This document shows, piece by piece, positions 8,114-17,242 of a stretch of DNA of 64,000 nucleotides. Made by a program: the position numbers and the translations under genes. The stretch's first letter is position 1; each line of letters opens with the position of its first letter. The notes beneath the pieces were generated by a model that saw nothing but the letters and a program-made list of their open reading frames with translations, ran no database searches and had not been told where the DNA came from. Source of the DNA: Poriferisodalis sp965208925 (GTDB taxonomy: Bacteria; Actinomycetota; Acidimicrobiia; Acidimicrobiales; Poriferisodalaceae); NCBI RefSeq assembly GCF_965208925.1, contig NZ_OZ242364.1, positions 248,001 to 312,000 of the forward strand. The letters run 5' to 3'.

Positions 8114-9103
8114 CTAGGCGATCTCGGCTGTGTTGTCGCCGCCGGCCTCCGGCTCGGAGGTGTTGTCGCCGCCGGCCTCCGGCTCGGCTGTGTTGTCGCC
8201 GCCGGCCTCCGGCTCGGCGGTACCGATGCCGCCGACCTCTTCGCCCTCATCAATCGCCTTGATCCGGGCTGCGTATGCGGTCTCGGCGAGACCCTCGGCA
8301 CCGAGGAACCGACCGGGGCTGGCGCCGTCGACATGGCCCATGATCCCGCGGTAAAGGCTGAACCCGCACAGCGCTGCCAGCTCATCGGGCATCTCGCGGA
8401 CATCTTCGGGAGCGAGGCTGTAGTACTGGTTCTGCTGCTGGCGCATCCAGCCCCGGCAGTACTGCACGCTGATGCCCAGGCGCCAATCGTCGGTGGAGGT
8501 ATTGGCACCGCCGCAGTGCCAGGTGCCGCCGTTGACCACCAGCACCGAGCCGGCCCCCATCTCGGCCGCGATGTAGTCCGGCTTCTCGCCCGGCTGGGGC
8601 TCGTGGTCGTAGCGATGGGAGCCGGGCACCAGGCGGGTGGCGCCGTTCTCATCGGTGAAGTCGGTGAACGCCCAGATGGTCGTCACCATGAACGGCGGGC
8701 GGGGCCGCGGCACGTCGATCTGATCGACGAGTCCGTCGTCAGAGTGCAGGCCCTGGTGCACCTCGCCGGGGCCGATGTGCATGCAGGTGGTGCCCGACAG
8801 GATCGCCCCGGGCTCCATCAGGCGCTGCGGGAACGGCAGCACGTTGCGGTGGATCGGCAGCTTCCAGAACGACCTGTCCTTGTTGAGCAGGTTGTACATG
8901 CGCTTGGTGGCGAACCCCTCGATTCGGTTGCCCTTCGGTTGCACGTTCAGCTCGTCCTCGACCCGGGCGACGGTCTCGCGGATCTCGGCGACCAGCTCGG
9001 GCTCGATGGCGCCTTCGACGATGCAGTAGCCGTTCTCGTCGACTTCGTGGAGATAGCGCTGGAGTTCGGATTCGTTCGCAGTGAGGTCCAAGGTGCCGCT
9101 CAT
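8114..9103 (-). CDS. Phytanoyl-CoA dioxygenase family (PhyH) oxygenase
   Basis: 329 residues from the ATG at 9103. A longer in-frame extension to 9286 would overlap the divergent gene and lacks family resemblance. It is an Fe(II)/2-oxoglutarate-type double-stranded beta-helix fold: HSD at 120-122 and H196 (GGTWHCGG) form the expected 2-His-1-Asp iron site, and R208 is a candidate 2-oxoglutarate ligand. The last ~35 residues are three copies of a 10-residue acidic repeat (AEPEAGGDNT and a variant), which is not part of the fold and comes from a 30-bp DNA repeat. It is first in an apparent operon with SDR, selenoprotein and MFS genes, divergent from the ABC exporter. Confidence 0.87.
   Translation of the reverse strand: MSGTLDLTANESELQRYLHEVDENGYCIVEGAIEPELVAEIRETVARVEDELNVQPKGNRIEGFATKRMYNLLNKDRSFWKLPIHRNVLPFPQRLMEPGAILSGTTCMHIGPGEVHQGLHSDDGLVDQIDVPRPRPPFMVTTIWAFTDFTDENGATRLVPGSHRYDHEPQPGEKPDYIAAEMGAGSVLVVNGGTWHCGGANTSTDDWRLGISVQYCRGWMRQQQNQYYSLAPEDVREMPDELAALCGFSLYRGIMGHVDGASPGRFLGAEGLAETAYAARIKAIDEGEEVGGIGTAEPEAGGDNTAEPEAGGDNTSEPEAGGDNTAEIA
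8127..8216. repeat. 30-bp tandem repeat, 3 copies, in frame
   Basis: Three contiguous copies (8127-8156, 8157-8186, 8187-8216) differ only at about two bases near the unit start. The 30-bp length keeps frame and gives AEPEAGGDNT or SEPEAGGDNT in the dioxygenase tail. Each unit contains GCCGG-CCT-CCGGC, a 5-bp inverted repeat. The near identity of the copies implies recent expansion. Confidence 0.95.
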
Positions 9104-9163
9104 GACCCCAGTCTCGCAGGGCGTCGGTGCCGTCGCCCCGCTGCGCCAGTGATCTCGCACCGC

Positions 9164-9195
9164 ATTCGTAGGATGACTGATTCGTAGGATGACTG
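9164..9195 (+). repeat. 16-bp tandem duplication over a start region
   Basis: ATTCGTAGGATGACTG occurs twice head to tail (9164-9179 and 9180-9195). The unit includes a Shine-Dalgarno-like AGGA and an ATG. In the first copy the ATG (9173) is out of frame with the permease and opens only ATG-ACT-GAT-TCG-TAG, a four-codon leader ending two bases before the second ATG (9189). The duplication could therefore couple or dampen permease translation. Confidence 0.85.
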
Positions 9196-10058
9196 GCGTG
9201 GACGGCGAGAGCAGCAACGCGTCGAGCCGTGGCAGCGCCGCCTTGCGCCCTCTCATCGATCTGACGACACGGCCCACGCCGCTCAACTACCTGCGCGAGG
9301 CGTGGCGCCGGCGTGAGTTCGCCATCGTGGTGCCGGCACAAGACCTGCGTGCCCAGAATATGGACACGACATTGGGGCAGTTCTGGCACCTGATGAACCC
9401 GGCACTGCTCGTGGGTGTGTACTTCCTGATCTTCGGCGTGGTCATCGACACCAGCCGCGGCGTCGACAACTTCTTGGGTTTCCTGATTGTCGGGATTGTG
9501 CTGTTCCACCTCACCCAGCGAGTGGTGCAGGAGGCGGCGGTCTCCATCACGCAGAACCTCGGGCTCATTCGGTCAATTCAGTTTCCGCGCATCTTGCTGC
9601 CCTCTGCCACGGTGAATGGCCAGACCGCAGCGTTCATTCCTGCAATCGTCCTGGCGCTCATCGCCGTTCTGGCCACCGGAGAGCGCCCCACGCTGCGATG
9701 GCTGGTACTGCCCATCGTGCTGATCGCGCAGTTCGCCTTCAATCTCGGTTCGGCGCTGGTCTCCGCGCGCATCGGTGCCGCCGTGCCAGACCTGCGGCAC
9801 ATCTTGCCGCACCTGTTCCGGCTCTTGTTCTACGCGTCCGGCGTGATCTTCAGCGTGGAAGCGTTCGTCCACAGCCCCGGCTGGCGGCGCGCCTTCGCGC
9901 TGAACCCGATCTACGACCTGATCACCTGTGCTCGCTGGAGCTTGCTCGGACATCCGGTGGACGGCTGGGTGCTCGCCGGCACGGTGGCGTGGTGCGTGCT
10001 CATGCCCATCCTGGGTTTCTTCGCCTTCTTCCGGTCAGAACAGCGGCTCGGGGCGTGA
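9189..10058 (+). CDS. ABC-2 type polysaccharide/lipid exporter permease
   Basis: 289 residues with about six membrane segments. It resembles the TagG/RfbD/Wzm permeases that export O-antigen, teichoic acid or other glycans: a cytoplasmic N-terminus with DLRAQNMDTTLGQFWHLMNP, then a C-terminal LNPIYDLITCARWSLL. ATG 9189 lies in the second copy of a 16-bp duplication. A GTG at 9198, with AGGA about 9 bp upstream, is an equally good start. The gene overlaps the ATPase gene in a TGATG junction, so the two are translationally coupled. Confidence 0.9.
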   Translation: MTGVDGESSNASSRGSAALRPLIDLTTRPTPLNYLREAWRRREFAIVVPAQDLRAQNMDTTLGQFWHLMNPALLVGVYFLIFGVVIDTSRGVDNFLGFLIVGIVLFHLTQRVVQEAAVSITQNLGLIRSIQFPRILLPSATVNGQTAAFIPAIVLALIAVLATGERPTLRWLVLPIVLIAQFAFNLGSALVSARIGAAVPDLRHILPHLFRLLFYASGVIFSVEAFVHSPGWRRAFALNPIYDLITCARWSLLGHPVDGWVLAGTVAWCVLMPILGFFAFFRSEQRLGA

Positions 10059-10801
10059 TGACCACGCCGGGCGCTGTGACCGTCGAGATCCGCGAAGCAC
10101 ACGTGCACTACAAGGTGTACGAAGAGCCGATCATGGGGTTGAAGCAGGGATTCGCACGCGGCAAGGTACGTCGCCGCTTCCGGATCATCGAGGCAGTGCA
10201 AGGAGTCACGCTTGACCTGCACGAGCACGAGACGCTCGGCTTGATTGGCCCCAACGGATCGGGCAAGTCAACCCTGCTCTCGGCAATGACCGGGCTGCTG
10301 CCCTTGGCGGAAGGCAGCATCCGAGGCAGATCAAGACCCTCGTTGCTCGGCGTGGCATCGGTGATGAGGCCCGCCCTCTCCGGTCGGCGCAACATACTCA
10401 TCGGTGGGCTCGCGCTCGGCTTCTCCAAGGCCGAGATAGAGCGCCGCATGGATGAGATCATCGATTTTGCGGGGGTGCGCGAGTCCATCGACCTGCCGAT
10501 GCGAACGTACTCCTCTGGCATGCGCGCTCGGTTGCACTTCGCCATCGCGACGGCACAGATTCCAGAGATCCTCCTCATCGACGAGGCGCTGACAGTCGGT
10601 GACGAGGACTTCCGGCGCCGTGCGGCTGAACGCATGGACGAGGTCTGCAGTGCTGCCGGTTCGGTCGTGCTGGTGTCGCACAACATGGGTGAGGTTGAGC
10701 GATTCTGTGACCGCGTGGCGTGGTTGGACAGCGGCCGGCTGCGTGCAGTCGGCGAGCCCGCGGAGATCGTCGAGATGTATGTCGGCTCGGCCAACCCGTA
10801 G
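10058..10801 (+). CDS. ABC-2 type polysaccharide exporter ATPase
   Basis: 247 residues from the ATG at 10058, which overlaps the permease stop. Walker A GPNGSGKST is at 64-72, the signature is YSSGMRARL near 150, Walker B ILLIDEAL near 172, and the switch His is in VLVSHNM. The insertion before the Walker A region (IMGLKQGFARGKVRRRFRIIEAV) is typical of TagH/RfbE/Wzt nucleotide-binding subunits. There is no extra C-terminal carbohydrate-binding domain as in some Wzt proteins. It pairs with the permease just upstream. No glycosyltransferases are nearby, so the exported glycan is unknown. Confidence 0.92.
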   Translation: MTTPGAVTVEIREAHVHYKVYEEPIMGLKQGFARGKVRRRFRIIEAVQGVTLDLHEHETLGLIGPNGSGKSTLLSAMTGLLPLAEGSIRGRSRPSLLGVASVMRPALSGRRNILIGGLALGFSKAEIERRMDEIIDFAGVRESIDLPMRTYSSGMRARLHFAIATAQIPEILLIDEALTVGDEDFRRRAAERMDEVCSAAGSVVLVSHNMGEVERFCDRVAWLDSGRLRAVGEPAEIVEMYVGSANP

Positions 10802-10918
10802 GCCTCCTTGGGAGTCGCCTATGCCGAACAGCGAACGAGGCGATCGCCGCGGCGCGAGACTTGCATCGTGACGGCGCACTCGGGCGCAGGGGCACCACGA
10901 GCGGAGCCCGGGAAGCCG

Positions 10919-12259
10919 ATGCGGCGCATCATCCTGAACGCGTTCACGATGAACTGCGTGGGCCACATCCAGCAGGGGCTGTGGGTACGCGACGACACCC
11001 GCCAGCGGGATTACACGTCGCTGGAGCCGTGGCTGGAGCTGGCCCGGATCTGCGAGGCCGGATGCTTCGACGCCATCTTCCTGGCGGACGTGATCGGCCT
11101 GTACGACACCTACCGGGGCAGCGCCGACACGTCGCTGCGCGAGGCGATACAGGTGCCCGTGAACGACCCGATGCTGCTGATCCCGGCGATGGCCACGGTC
11201 ACCGAGCACCTGGGGTTCGCCTTCACCAGCAATGTGCTGCAGGCACACCCGTTCACGTTCGCCCGTCAGATCTCCACGCTCGACCACCTCACCGGCGGGC
11301 GCGTGGCCTGGAATGTCGTCACGTCGTACCTGCAGAACGGTGCGCAGAGCCTCGGCTACCCGCGGCTGCCCAAGCACGACACCCGCTACGAGCGAGCAGA
11401 GGACTACCTGGACGTCTGCTACAAGCTCTGGGAGGGCAGCTGGTCTGACGATGCCGTAGTGGCCGACACTGAGCGCGGTGTCTATACAGACCCCGACCGG
11501 GTGCGGCCGATCGACCACGACGGGCCGTACTACTCGGTGGCTGGGCCCCACTTGTCGGAGCCGTCGCCGCAGCGAACACCGGTGATCTACCAGGCAGGCT
11601 CGTCGGACCGAGGGCGCGACTTCGCAGCGAAACACGCCGAGTGCGTGTTCGTGGTGGCGGCCTCGCGGGGCCTGACGCGCATCGCCGAAGACATCCGGCG
11701 CCGGGTCAGTTCCGTGGGTCGCCACCCCGATGACGTGAAAATCATCGCCGGCCTGTCCCCGATCGTGGGAGGCACAGAGGCCGAGGCGAAGGACAAGCAC
11801 GCCGACTATCTCGAGACGCTCTCGCTGGAGGCGGGTCTGGCGCACCTGAGCGGCAACCTGAACATCGATCTGAGCCACATCGACCCCGACCAGCCGCTGG
11901 AGACGCTCGACACCGAGGGCGTGCGCGGGCCGGTGAAGTCGCTGCTGGACTCAGCCCGGCCAGGCACCCGGACCTTCGGCGACCTCATCAAGCTCAACAT
12001 GGCCGGCCAGTTCCTGGTGGGATCGCCCGAGCAGATCGCCGACGGCATGCAGCGTCGGCTGGACCAGGGCGTGGACGGCTTCAACCTGGTGTATGCCACC
12101 ACCCCCGGCACGTTCGTGGACTTCATCGAGGGCGTGGTGCCGGTGCTGCGCGAACGAGGGCTGGTGCAGCGGGAATACCAGCCGGGAACGCTGCGCGAGA
12201 AGCTGTTCGGCCGCCGGCGCCTGGGTGAGACGCACTACGCCAGCAGCTTCCGGCAGTAG
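10919..12259 (+). CDS. Flavin-dependent monooxygenase, NtaA/SnaA/DszA type (luciferase-like)
   Basis: 446 residues from the ATG at 10919. A GTG at 10868 would add 17 residues, and the start is not settled. The family consists of FMNH2-dependent two-component monooxygenases that attack nitrilotriacetate, dibenzothiophene sulfone and similar compounds. Supporting stretches are IILNAFTMNCVGHIQQGLW at the start, the LTGGRVAWNVVTSY core, YERAEDYLDVCYKLWEGSW, and a late VVGSPEQIAD-like segment (FLVGSPEQIADGMQ). A partner flavin reductase is not adjacent. The substrate cannot be told from sequence. It convergently faces the SDR at 12338. Confidence 0.88.
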   Translation: MRRIILNAFTMNCVGHIQQGLWVRDDTRQRDYTSLEPWLELARICEAGCFDAIFLADVIGLYDTYRGSADTSLREAIQVPVNDPMLLIPAMATVTEHLGFAFTSNVLQAHPFTFARQISTLDHLTGGRVAWNVVTSYLQNGAQSLGYPRLPKHDTRYERAEDYLDVCYKLWEGSWSDDAVVADTERGVYTDPDRVRPIDHDGPYYSVAGPHLSEPSPQRTPVIYQAGSSDRGRDFAAKHAECVFVVAASRGLTRIAEDIRRRVSSVGRHPDDVKIIAGLSPIVGGTEAEAKDKHADYLETLSLEAGLAHLSGNLNIDLSHIDPDQPLETLDTEGVRGPVKSLLDSARPGTRTFGDLIKLNMAGQFLVGSPEQIADGMQRRLDQGVDGFNLVYATTPGTFVDFIEGVVPVLRERGLVQREYQPGTLREKLFGRRRLGETHYASSFRQ

Positions 12260-12337
12260 CGGGTGCAGTCGAACGGCGTGGCGCGCGGAGGCTCGTGACC
12301 GGCTCAGCCAGCGAGGCGCATGACGGCTGCGGCCCGC

Positions 12338-13153
12338 TCAGCCCCGCGGCGAGGCGCGTGAGGGGCCTCGCAGGGTCACGCCGCCGTCGACCACCAGCGT
12401 GTGGCCGGTGATGTAGCGGGCCTCGTCGGTGCACAGGAACCGCACCGCCGCGCCGATGTCCCAGCCGTGGCCCTCGATCTTCAGCACGCTGGCCCGTCGA
12501 CGGGCCTCGACAAGCTCGTCGGGCATGTCGTCGCCTCCCACCATCGGCGTGCGCACGGGCCCAGGAGCCACGCAGTTCACCCGCACGCCTTCGATGCCGT
12601 GGTCGACGGCCATGGCGGCGGTGAGCGCCATGATCGCTCCCTTGGAGGTCGAGTACGCCGTCATGCCGCGTGGCCGCAGCGCCGAAATGGACGAGATGTT
12701 GACGATCGCTCCCCCGCCCGAGTGAGAGATCATCGCCGGGATGGCGTGGCGGGACGCCAGCATCATCGAGGTCAGGTTCACGTCCATCACTCGCTGCCAC
12801 GCATCGACAGCGCTCGTCACCACGGTGCCGTCGCTGCCGATGCCCACGTTGTTGACCAGGATGTCCAGCCGGCCCCACCGGTCGAGCGCGGCCATCACCA
12901 TTGCCTCGCAATCGGCTTCAACGGTCACATCGGCGCCGATGGCGGCGGCGCTGCCGCCCTCAGCGCTGATCATCTCGACCGTCGCCTCGGCGAGCTCCGG
13001 CTTACGGTCCACCGCCAGCACGTGCGCGCCGGCTTCAGCCAGCAGGATCGCCGCAGCGCGACCGTTGCCGATCCCGTCGCCACGCGCCCCTGCGCCGGTG
13101 ACGATCGCCACCCGTCCGCTCAGGTCAGCGCTCGCTCGTGTCGCAGCCATCAA
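12338..13153 (-). CDS. Short-chain dehydrogenase/reductase (SDR)
   Basis: 271 residues. The cofactor loop TGAGARGDGIG (19-29) is a long variant seen in a subset of FabG-like SDRs. NNVG is at 101-104, with the catalytic S154/S155, Y167 and K171. D49 (AVDRK) suggests NAD or a mixed preference. The C-terminus TGHTLVVDGGVTLRG is standard. It follows hmgA by 24 bp on the same strand and is probably co-transcribed, but there is no known role for an SDR in homogentisate cleavage, so the link is only positional. Confidence 0.9.
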   Translation of the reverse strand: MMAATRASADLSGRVAIVTGAGARGDGIGNGRAAAILLAEAGAHVLAVDRKPELAEATVEMISAEGGSAAAIGADVTVEADCEAMVMAALDRWGRLDILVNNVGIGSDGTVVTSAVDAWQRVMDVNLTSMMLASRHAIPAMISHSGGGAIVNISSISALRPRGMTAYSTSKGAIMALTAAMAVDHGIEGVRVNCVAPGPVRTPMVGGDDMPDELVEARRRASVLKIEGHGWDIGAAVRFLCTDEARYITGHTLVVDGGVTLRGPSRASPRG

Positions 13154-13177
13154 TCGACGCTCCGGCGGAGCGAGCGC

Positions 13178-14500
13178 TCAGCCGCCACCGTGGCGGCGCA
13201 GGGTGCTGCGGTCGTCCAGCGGCGACCAGGCTCCGGCGTAGTCGTCCTGAAGCTCGGCTAAGCCCGCAGCCCACGCGGTGGGAATCCACGCGTAGCGGGA
13301 TTCGAACATGAATGCCAGCATGTCGGCCATCCTCCGCGGCTCGAGATCCGCCGTCGTGCCGGCGTCGTAGGCCTCGATATCGGGGCCATGCGGCAGGAAG
13401 GCGTTGTGAATGCTCACGCCGCCCGGCTCGAATCCGCCTTCGGGCTTGGCGTCGTAGGCACCCTCCACCAGGCCCATCAGCTCGCTCATCACGTTGGAGT
13501 GGTACCAGGGCGGCCGGAACGTGTGCTCCTGCACCGCCCAGCGCTCGCGGAACAGCACGAAGTCGACATTTGCCGTGCCTGGCGATTCTGAGGGCGAGGT
13601 CAGCAGCGTCCAGATCGACGGCGCCGGATGGTCGAACAGCAGCGGGCCCAGCGGGCAGTAGTTGCGCAGGTCGTACTTGTACGGGGCGAAGTTGCCGTGC
13701 CAGGCCACGACGTCGAGCGGCGAATGCGGCAGGTGCGTCTCGAGCAGGCGGCCGTCGTGCTTGAAGACCAGCCGGGTGGGCCGATCGTCGGCCTCGTAGC
13801 CAGCCACCGGGTACAGGAAGTCGCGAGGCATGGCGAGCGCATCCACGCCGATCAGGCCTGGATCTGGCAGCCGGAACGGAGCCCCGTAGTTCTCGCACAC
13901 GTACCCCCGAGCCGATTCCTCCATCAGTTCCACCCGGAACTTCACCCCGCGGGGCACTGCTGCCATCTCTGCGGGTCCGACGGTCAGGGTGCCCAACTCG
14001 GTGATGAGCCGCAGCGTGCCCTGCTGGGGAACGATCAGCATCTCGCCGTCGGCATTGGCGAACACTTCGCCGTCCATCGAGCTATTGGCGAAGTACAGGT
14101 GCGTGGCGGCACCGCATTGGGTATGGGCATCGCCGTTCGCAGCCAGCGTGCAGAGGCCCTCCAGCCACGTGCAGGGTTCGGCGGGAACCTCAATCGGGCT
14201 CCAGCGCAGCTGCGCGACAGGCGGCGAGCCCTCACGGCAGGGCGATGTGCGGATGTTGCCCGGGTCGATGTCACGCAGGCCGGTGACGTGGCGCACCGAC
14301 GGGCGGATCCGGTACATCCACGTGCGCATCGCGTCGGCCCGAGCGACCGTGAAGGCGCTGCCGGTCAGCTGCTCGGTGTAGAGGTCATGGGTGACGCGCT
14401 GAGGGCTGTTCTGGCCCACCGGCAGCACGCCTGGCTCGGCCTCGGTGGCGTGCTCGTTGCCGAAGCCGCTCTGGTACTCGACGCCGAAGTCATCCCCCAT
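13178..14500 (-). CDS. hmgA: Homogentisate 1,2-dioxygenase
   Basis: 440 residues, the full family length. It opens the ring of homogentisate to maleylacetoacetate in tyrosine and phenylalanine catabolism, in the cytosol. The start (EYQSGFGNEHATEAEPG) is highly characteristic. Iron ligands can be placed at H334, E340 and H371 (WYHSNVMSELMG and LPHGPD), close to the numbering of the well-studied enzyme; H291 (FDHPAPS) is the usual catalytic histidine region. Maleylacetoacetate isomerase and fumarylacetoacetase are not next to it. The MFS gene 98 bp upstream on the same strand may supply an aromatic acid. Confidence 0.96.
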   Translation of the reverse strand: MGDDFGVEYQSGFGNEHATEAEPGVLPVGQNSPQRVTHDLYTEQLTGSAFTVARADAMRTWMYRIRPSVRHVTGLRDIDPGNIRTSPCREGSPPVAQLRWSPIEVPAEPCTWLEGLCTLAANGDAHTQCGAATHLYFANSSMDGEVFANADGEMLIVPQQGTLRLITELGTLTVGPAEMAAVPRGVKFRVELMEESARGYVCENYGAPFRLPDPGLIGVDALAMPRDFLYPVAGYEADDRPTRLVFKHDGRLLETHLPHSPLDVVAWHGNFAPYKYDLRNYCPLGPLLFDHPAPSIWTLLTSPSESPGTANVDFVLFRERWAVQEHTFRPPWYHSNVMSELMGLVEGAYDAKPEGGFEPGGVSIHNAFLPHGPDIEAYDAGTTADLEPRRMADMLAFMFESRYAWIPTAWAAGLAELQDDYAGAWSPLDDRSTLRRHGGG

Positions 14501-14597
14501 GCTTGCCAGCCTAGATCGCGACTGTGTGACGGCTCATTCTGGGCGCAGGACCGGCCGCCGGGCATCCAGCAGCGAACCAATTGCCGGAGGCAGAGTG

Positions 14598-15902
14598 TCA
14601 GAACACCGGGGGGCGACGGTGGCGCATGGTCAGCGCGAGCACGGTCGCACCAGCCGCACAGACGGCGAAGCTCACCCAGATCACGCTGAAGCTTCCCGTT
14701 TGCTCGTAGACGTAGCCGGCCACGAGGCCACCGATGCTGAGCCCGGACATGAAGCCGAGCATCACGATTCCCGATGCGCGGCCCGCCAGCGCCACGGGCA
14801 CGCCGATGATGACCGCGAGCATGGCCACGGCATTCCACGACATCATCGTGAAGCCGGCCAGCAGCGACATCACCCACATCATCGAGCCATGGACCATCGT
14901 TGCAGCGAGCAGCAGCGCCATCGCAACCACGGTGAACGCCGACTGGATGGCGAGTGCGCTCGCCGGCTGCACCCGTCGCTCGGTGAGGCGTGCCCACCAG
15001 ATGCGCGATCCCGCAGCGACAATGCCCGCAAGGGCGCTGGCCATGCCTGCCCAGAAGTTCGTCCACCCGAGCGATTCCTCCGCAAACAGCACTTGGAACC
15101 GCCCAACGCCCCCTACCACGCCGCCCATCAGCAACGAGAACCAGGTGATCTTGGCGATGAAGACGCGCTCGGACACCTTCATCTGCACAGACGGCCGCTG
15201 CGCTGGCGCCACGGTGAACACGGCGCCGGGTGACGCGCCATAGCCGGCTTCCTCGCCCTCCTCGGCAGGCGCATCGGGCGTCAGCCACAGCTGGATGCCG
15301 AGCGCGACCACCAGCGCCACGACGCCGTAGAGGCCGATGGCGGTCCGCCAGCCGAACCAGACGGCCAGCGTCGGCAGCGTGAAACCCGACAGGAACGTGC
15401 CGAACATGACGCCCGACTGCTTCAGCCCCGTGATGGTGCCACGCCGTCCTGCCGCCACACGCTCGGCGATGAGCTTGTTGGTGGCCGGATTGCACCAGCC
15501 CTGACCGAGTCCGGCGAACGCTGCGGAGGCCATGAGGAGCCAGACATCGGTGGAGAACGCCATGCCGAACATGCCCACGCCGGCAGTGGCGATGGTCAGC
15601 ACCACCGAGTACTTCGGGCCGATGCTGTCGGTGATACGTCCCGACAGCGGTGCGAAAAGCGCGGCGACAATCGTGTTGGCAGTCAGGGCCAGGCTGAACG
15701 GCCCCGTCGTGATGCCCAAGTCGGCGATGAGATCCACCGCCAGCACCGCCGGCAGCATCATCGGGATCGGGCCGAGCACCATCGTGGAGACGAGCACGAA
15801 GTTCAGCCCCAGGCGCTGCATCAGCGTGTCGCCGTGACCGATTGGTGTCGCGACATCAGCAGCGGAATCCGGTCCCGAGCCTGGAGCTCCTGCTGTGCGC
15901 AT
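14598..15902 (-). CDS. MFS transporter
   Basis: 434 residues from the ATG at 15902. An upstream in-frame extension to 16100 overlaps the divergent gene and is unlikely. Twelve predicted hydrophobic segments are separated by a charged mid-loop (residues ~200-230, EEGEEAGYG). The motif-A-like loop is GRITDSIGPKYSV and a GLGQGWCNPATNKLIAERV segment follows TM4. It resembles the CynX/NimT or nitrate-type MFS branch only loosely, so the substrate is unknown. It reads toward hmgA with a 97-bp gap. Confidence 0.85.
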   Translation of the reverse strand: MRTAGAPGSGPDSAADVATPIGHGDTLMQRLGLNFVLVSTMVLGPIPMMLPAVLAVDLIADLGITTGPFSLALTANTIVAALFAPLSGRITDSIGPKYSVVLTIATAGVGMFGMAFSTDVWLLMASAAFAGLGQGWCNPATNKLIAERVAAGRRGTITGLKQSGVMFGTFLSGFTLPTLAVWFGWRTAIGLYGVVALVVALGIQLWLTPDAPAEEGEEAGYGASPGAVFTVAPAQRPSVQMKVSERVFIAKITWFSLLMGGVVGGVGRFQVLFAEESLGWTNFWAGMASALAGIVAAGSRIWWARLTERRVQPASALAIQSAFTVVAMALLLAATMVHGSMMWVMSLLAGFTMMSWNAVAMLAVIIGVPVALAGRASGIVMLGFMSGLSIGGLVAGYVYEQTGSFSVIWVSFAVCAAGATVLALTMRHRRPPVF

Positions 15903-16045
15903 CGCAGCGCACCCTATGACTGCCGCCGCGGCGTCGCGCCCCGCCGCACGCAGCCGTCCTGGGTGTGCTGAGACGTGCCGGCGGGACTCTGGCTGCCGGA
16001 AGTGCGTAGCGTGCCGGCGAGAGCACGCCGATTGGAGCCTGCAAC

Positions 16046-17113
16046 ATGAGGGCTGAGACGCTGCTGCCGCTGGGCAAGCTGGATCCGGGGTTGCGGGCAC
16101 CCGACGTGCCGCTGGATGTGACCACTATCGGCGACGCCGCCGCACAGGTCGAGGCCTTGGGCTACGACGCCTTGGTGGTGGAGGAGACCAAGGACGATCC
16201 CTACCAGCTCCTCGCCATGGCGGCGGTCGCAACACGCACCTTGGGCTTGGGCACTTCGGTGGCGATGGCATTTCCCCGGTCGCCGACGGTGACTGCGCTG
16301 TCGGCGTGGACGCTGCAGAAGGCGTCGGGCGGCCGGGCCATCCTGGGGTTGGGCAGCCAAGTGCGCGGACACATCCGGCGCAGGTACGGCATGGAGTGGA
16401 CCGCGCCGGGGCCGTGGATGCGCGACTACGTGGGCGCCGTGCGTGCGGTGTGGCACTGCTGGCAGGAACGCACGCCGCTCGACTTCCAGAGCGAGCACTA
16501 CAACCTGGACCTGATGGTGCCGCTGTTCGATCCCGGGCCCATGGCCCATCCGGACATCCCGGTGCACATCGCGGCCATCAATCCCAACATGTGCGGGGTG
16601 GCCGGCGAGGTGGCCGACGGCGTCCGCCTGCACCCCGTGTGCTCGCCGAAATACATCGCCGAAGTCATGGCACCGGCAGTGGCCAGAGGTGCCGAGCGCG
16701 CCGGGCGCGATGCGGCTGCCGTGGACTGGTGCATGAAGCCGCTGGTGGCCACGGCCGCCGATGAGGCGACGCTGGCTGCGGTGACCCGCACCGTGCGCGA
16801 GCGGGTCGGCTTCTACCTGTCCACCCCCGCCTACCGGGCAGCGTTCGACGTGCACGACTGGACCGATGAGGCCACCGAGGCGGCGGTGCTGTCGAAGGCA
16901 CAGCGCTGGGATGAGATCTCGGCGATCGTGTCCGACGAGATGCTCCACACCATCGCCACCGTCGGCACCTACGACCGGATCGGCGGGTTGCTGGGTGAGC
17001 GCTATGGCCCACACATCGACCGCATCGAGTTCTCGATTCCCGTCAACACGCCAGAGGACGGCGAACGGCTCTCGGCCATTCTCGGCGAGCTGGGCCGAGC
17101 CGAACGCCCCTGA
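16046..17113 (+). CDS. F420-dependent luciferase-like oxidoreductase (TIGR03617-like)
   Basis: 355 residues. The (beta/alpha)8 LLM fold is shown by ALGYDALVVEETKDDPYQLLAMAAVATRTLGLGTSVAMAFPRSP read in pieces, with the SGGRAILGLGSQVRGHI core and late INPNMCGVAGEVADG. The SQVRGHIRRRYGMEW stretch is characteristic of an actinobacterial F420-type subfamily. It is the only gene on its strand before the SDR at 17243 and starts 144 bp from the divergent MFS start. The substrate is unknown. The F420 assignment is family-based, since FMN use cannot be excluded by sequence alone. Confidence 0.85.
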   Translation: MRAETLLPLGKLDPGLRAPDVPLDVTTIGDAAAQVEALGYDALVVEETKDDPYQLLAMAAVATRTLGLGTSVAMAFPRSPTVTALSAWTLQKASGGRAILGLGSQVRGHIRRRYGMEWTAPGPWMRDYVGAVRAVWHCWQERTPLDFQSEHYNLDLMVPLFDPGPMAHPDIPVHIAAINPNMCGVAGEVADGVRLHPVCSPKYIAEVMAPAVARGAERAGRDAAAVDWCMKPLVATAADEATLAAVTRTVRERVGFYLSTPAYRAAFDVHDWTDEATEAAVLSKAQRWDEISAIVSDEMLHTIATVGTYDRIGGLLGERYGPHIDRIEFSIPVNTPEDGERLSAILGELGRAERP

Positions 17114-17242
17114 GCGACCCCAGATCCCCGGGGCAACTGCACCCGCGGGCGTCGAGGTCTAGGGTCTCGCCGTCGCTCGCGCGCTGGCGCGGCGAGGGGG
17201 CGAACACACTCGCCGATCACATTTGGCACAGGGAGGCAGCAG

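Noticed and set aside
10331..11878. A 515-codon minus-strand frame across the ABC ATPase and the flavin monooxygenase
   Set aside because: It spans two real genes on the plus strand and has no motif.
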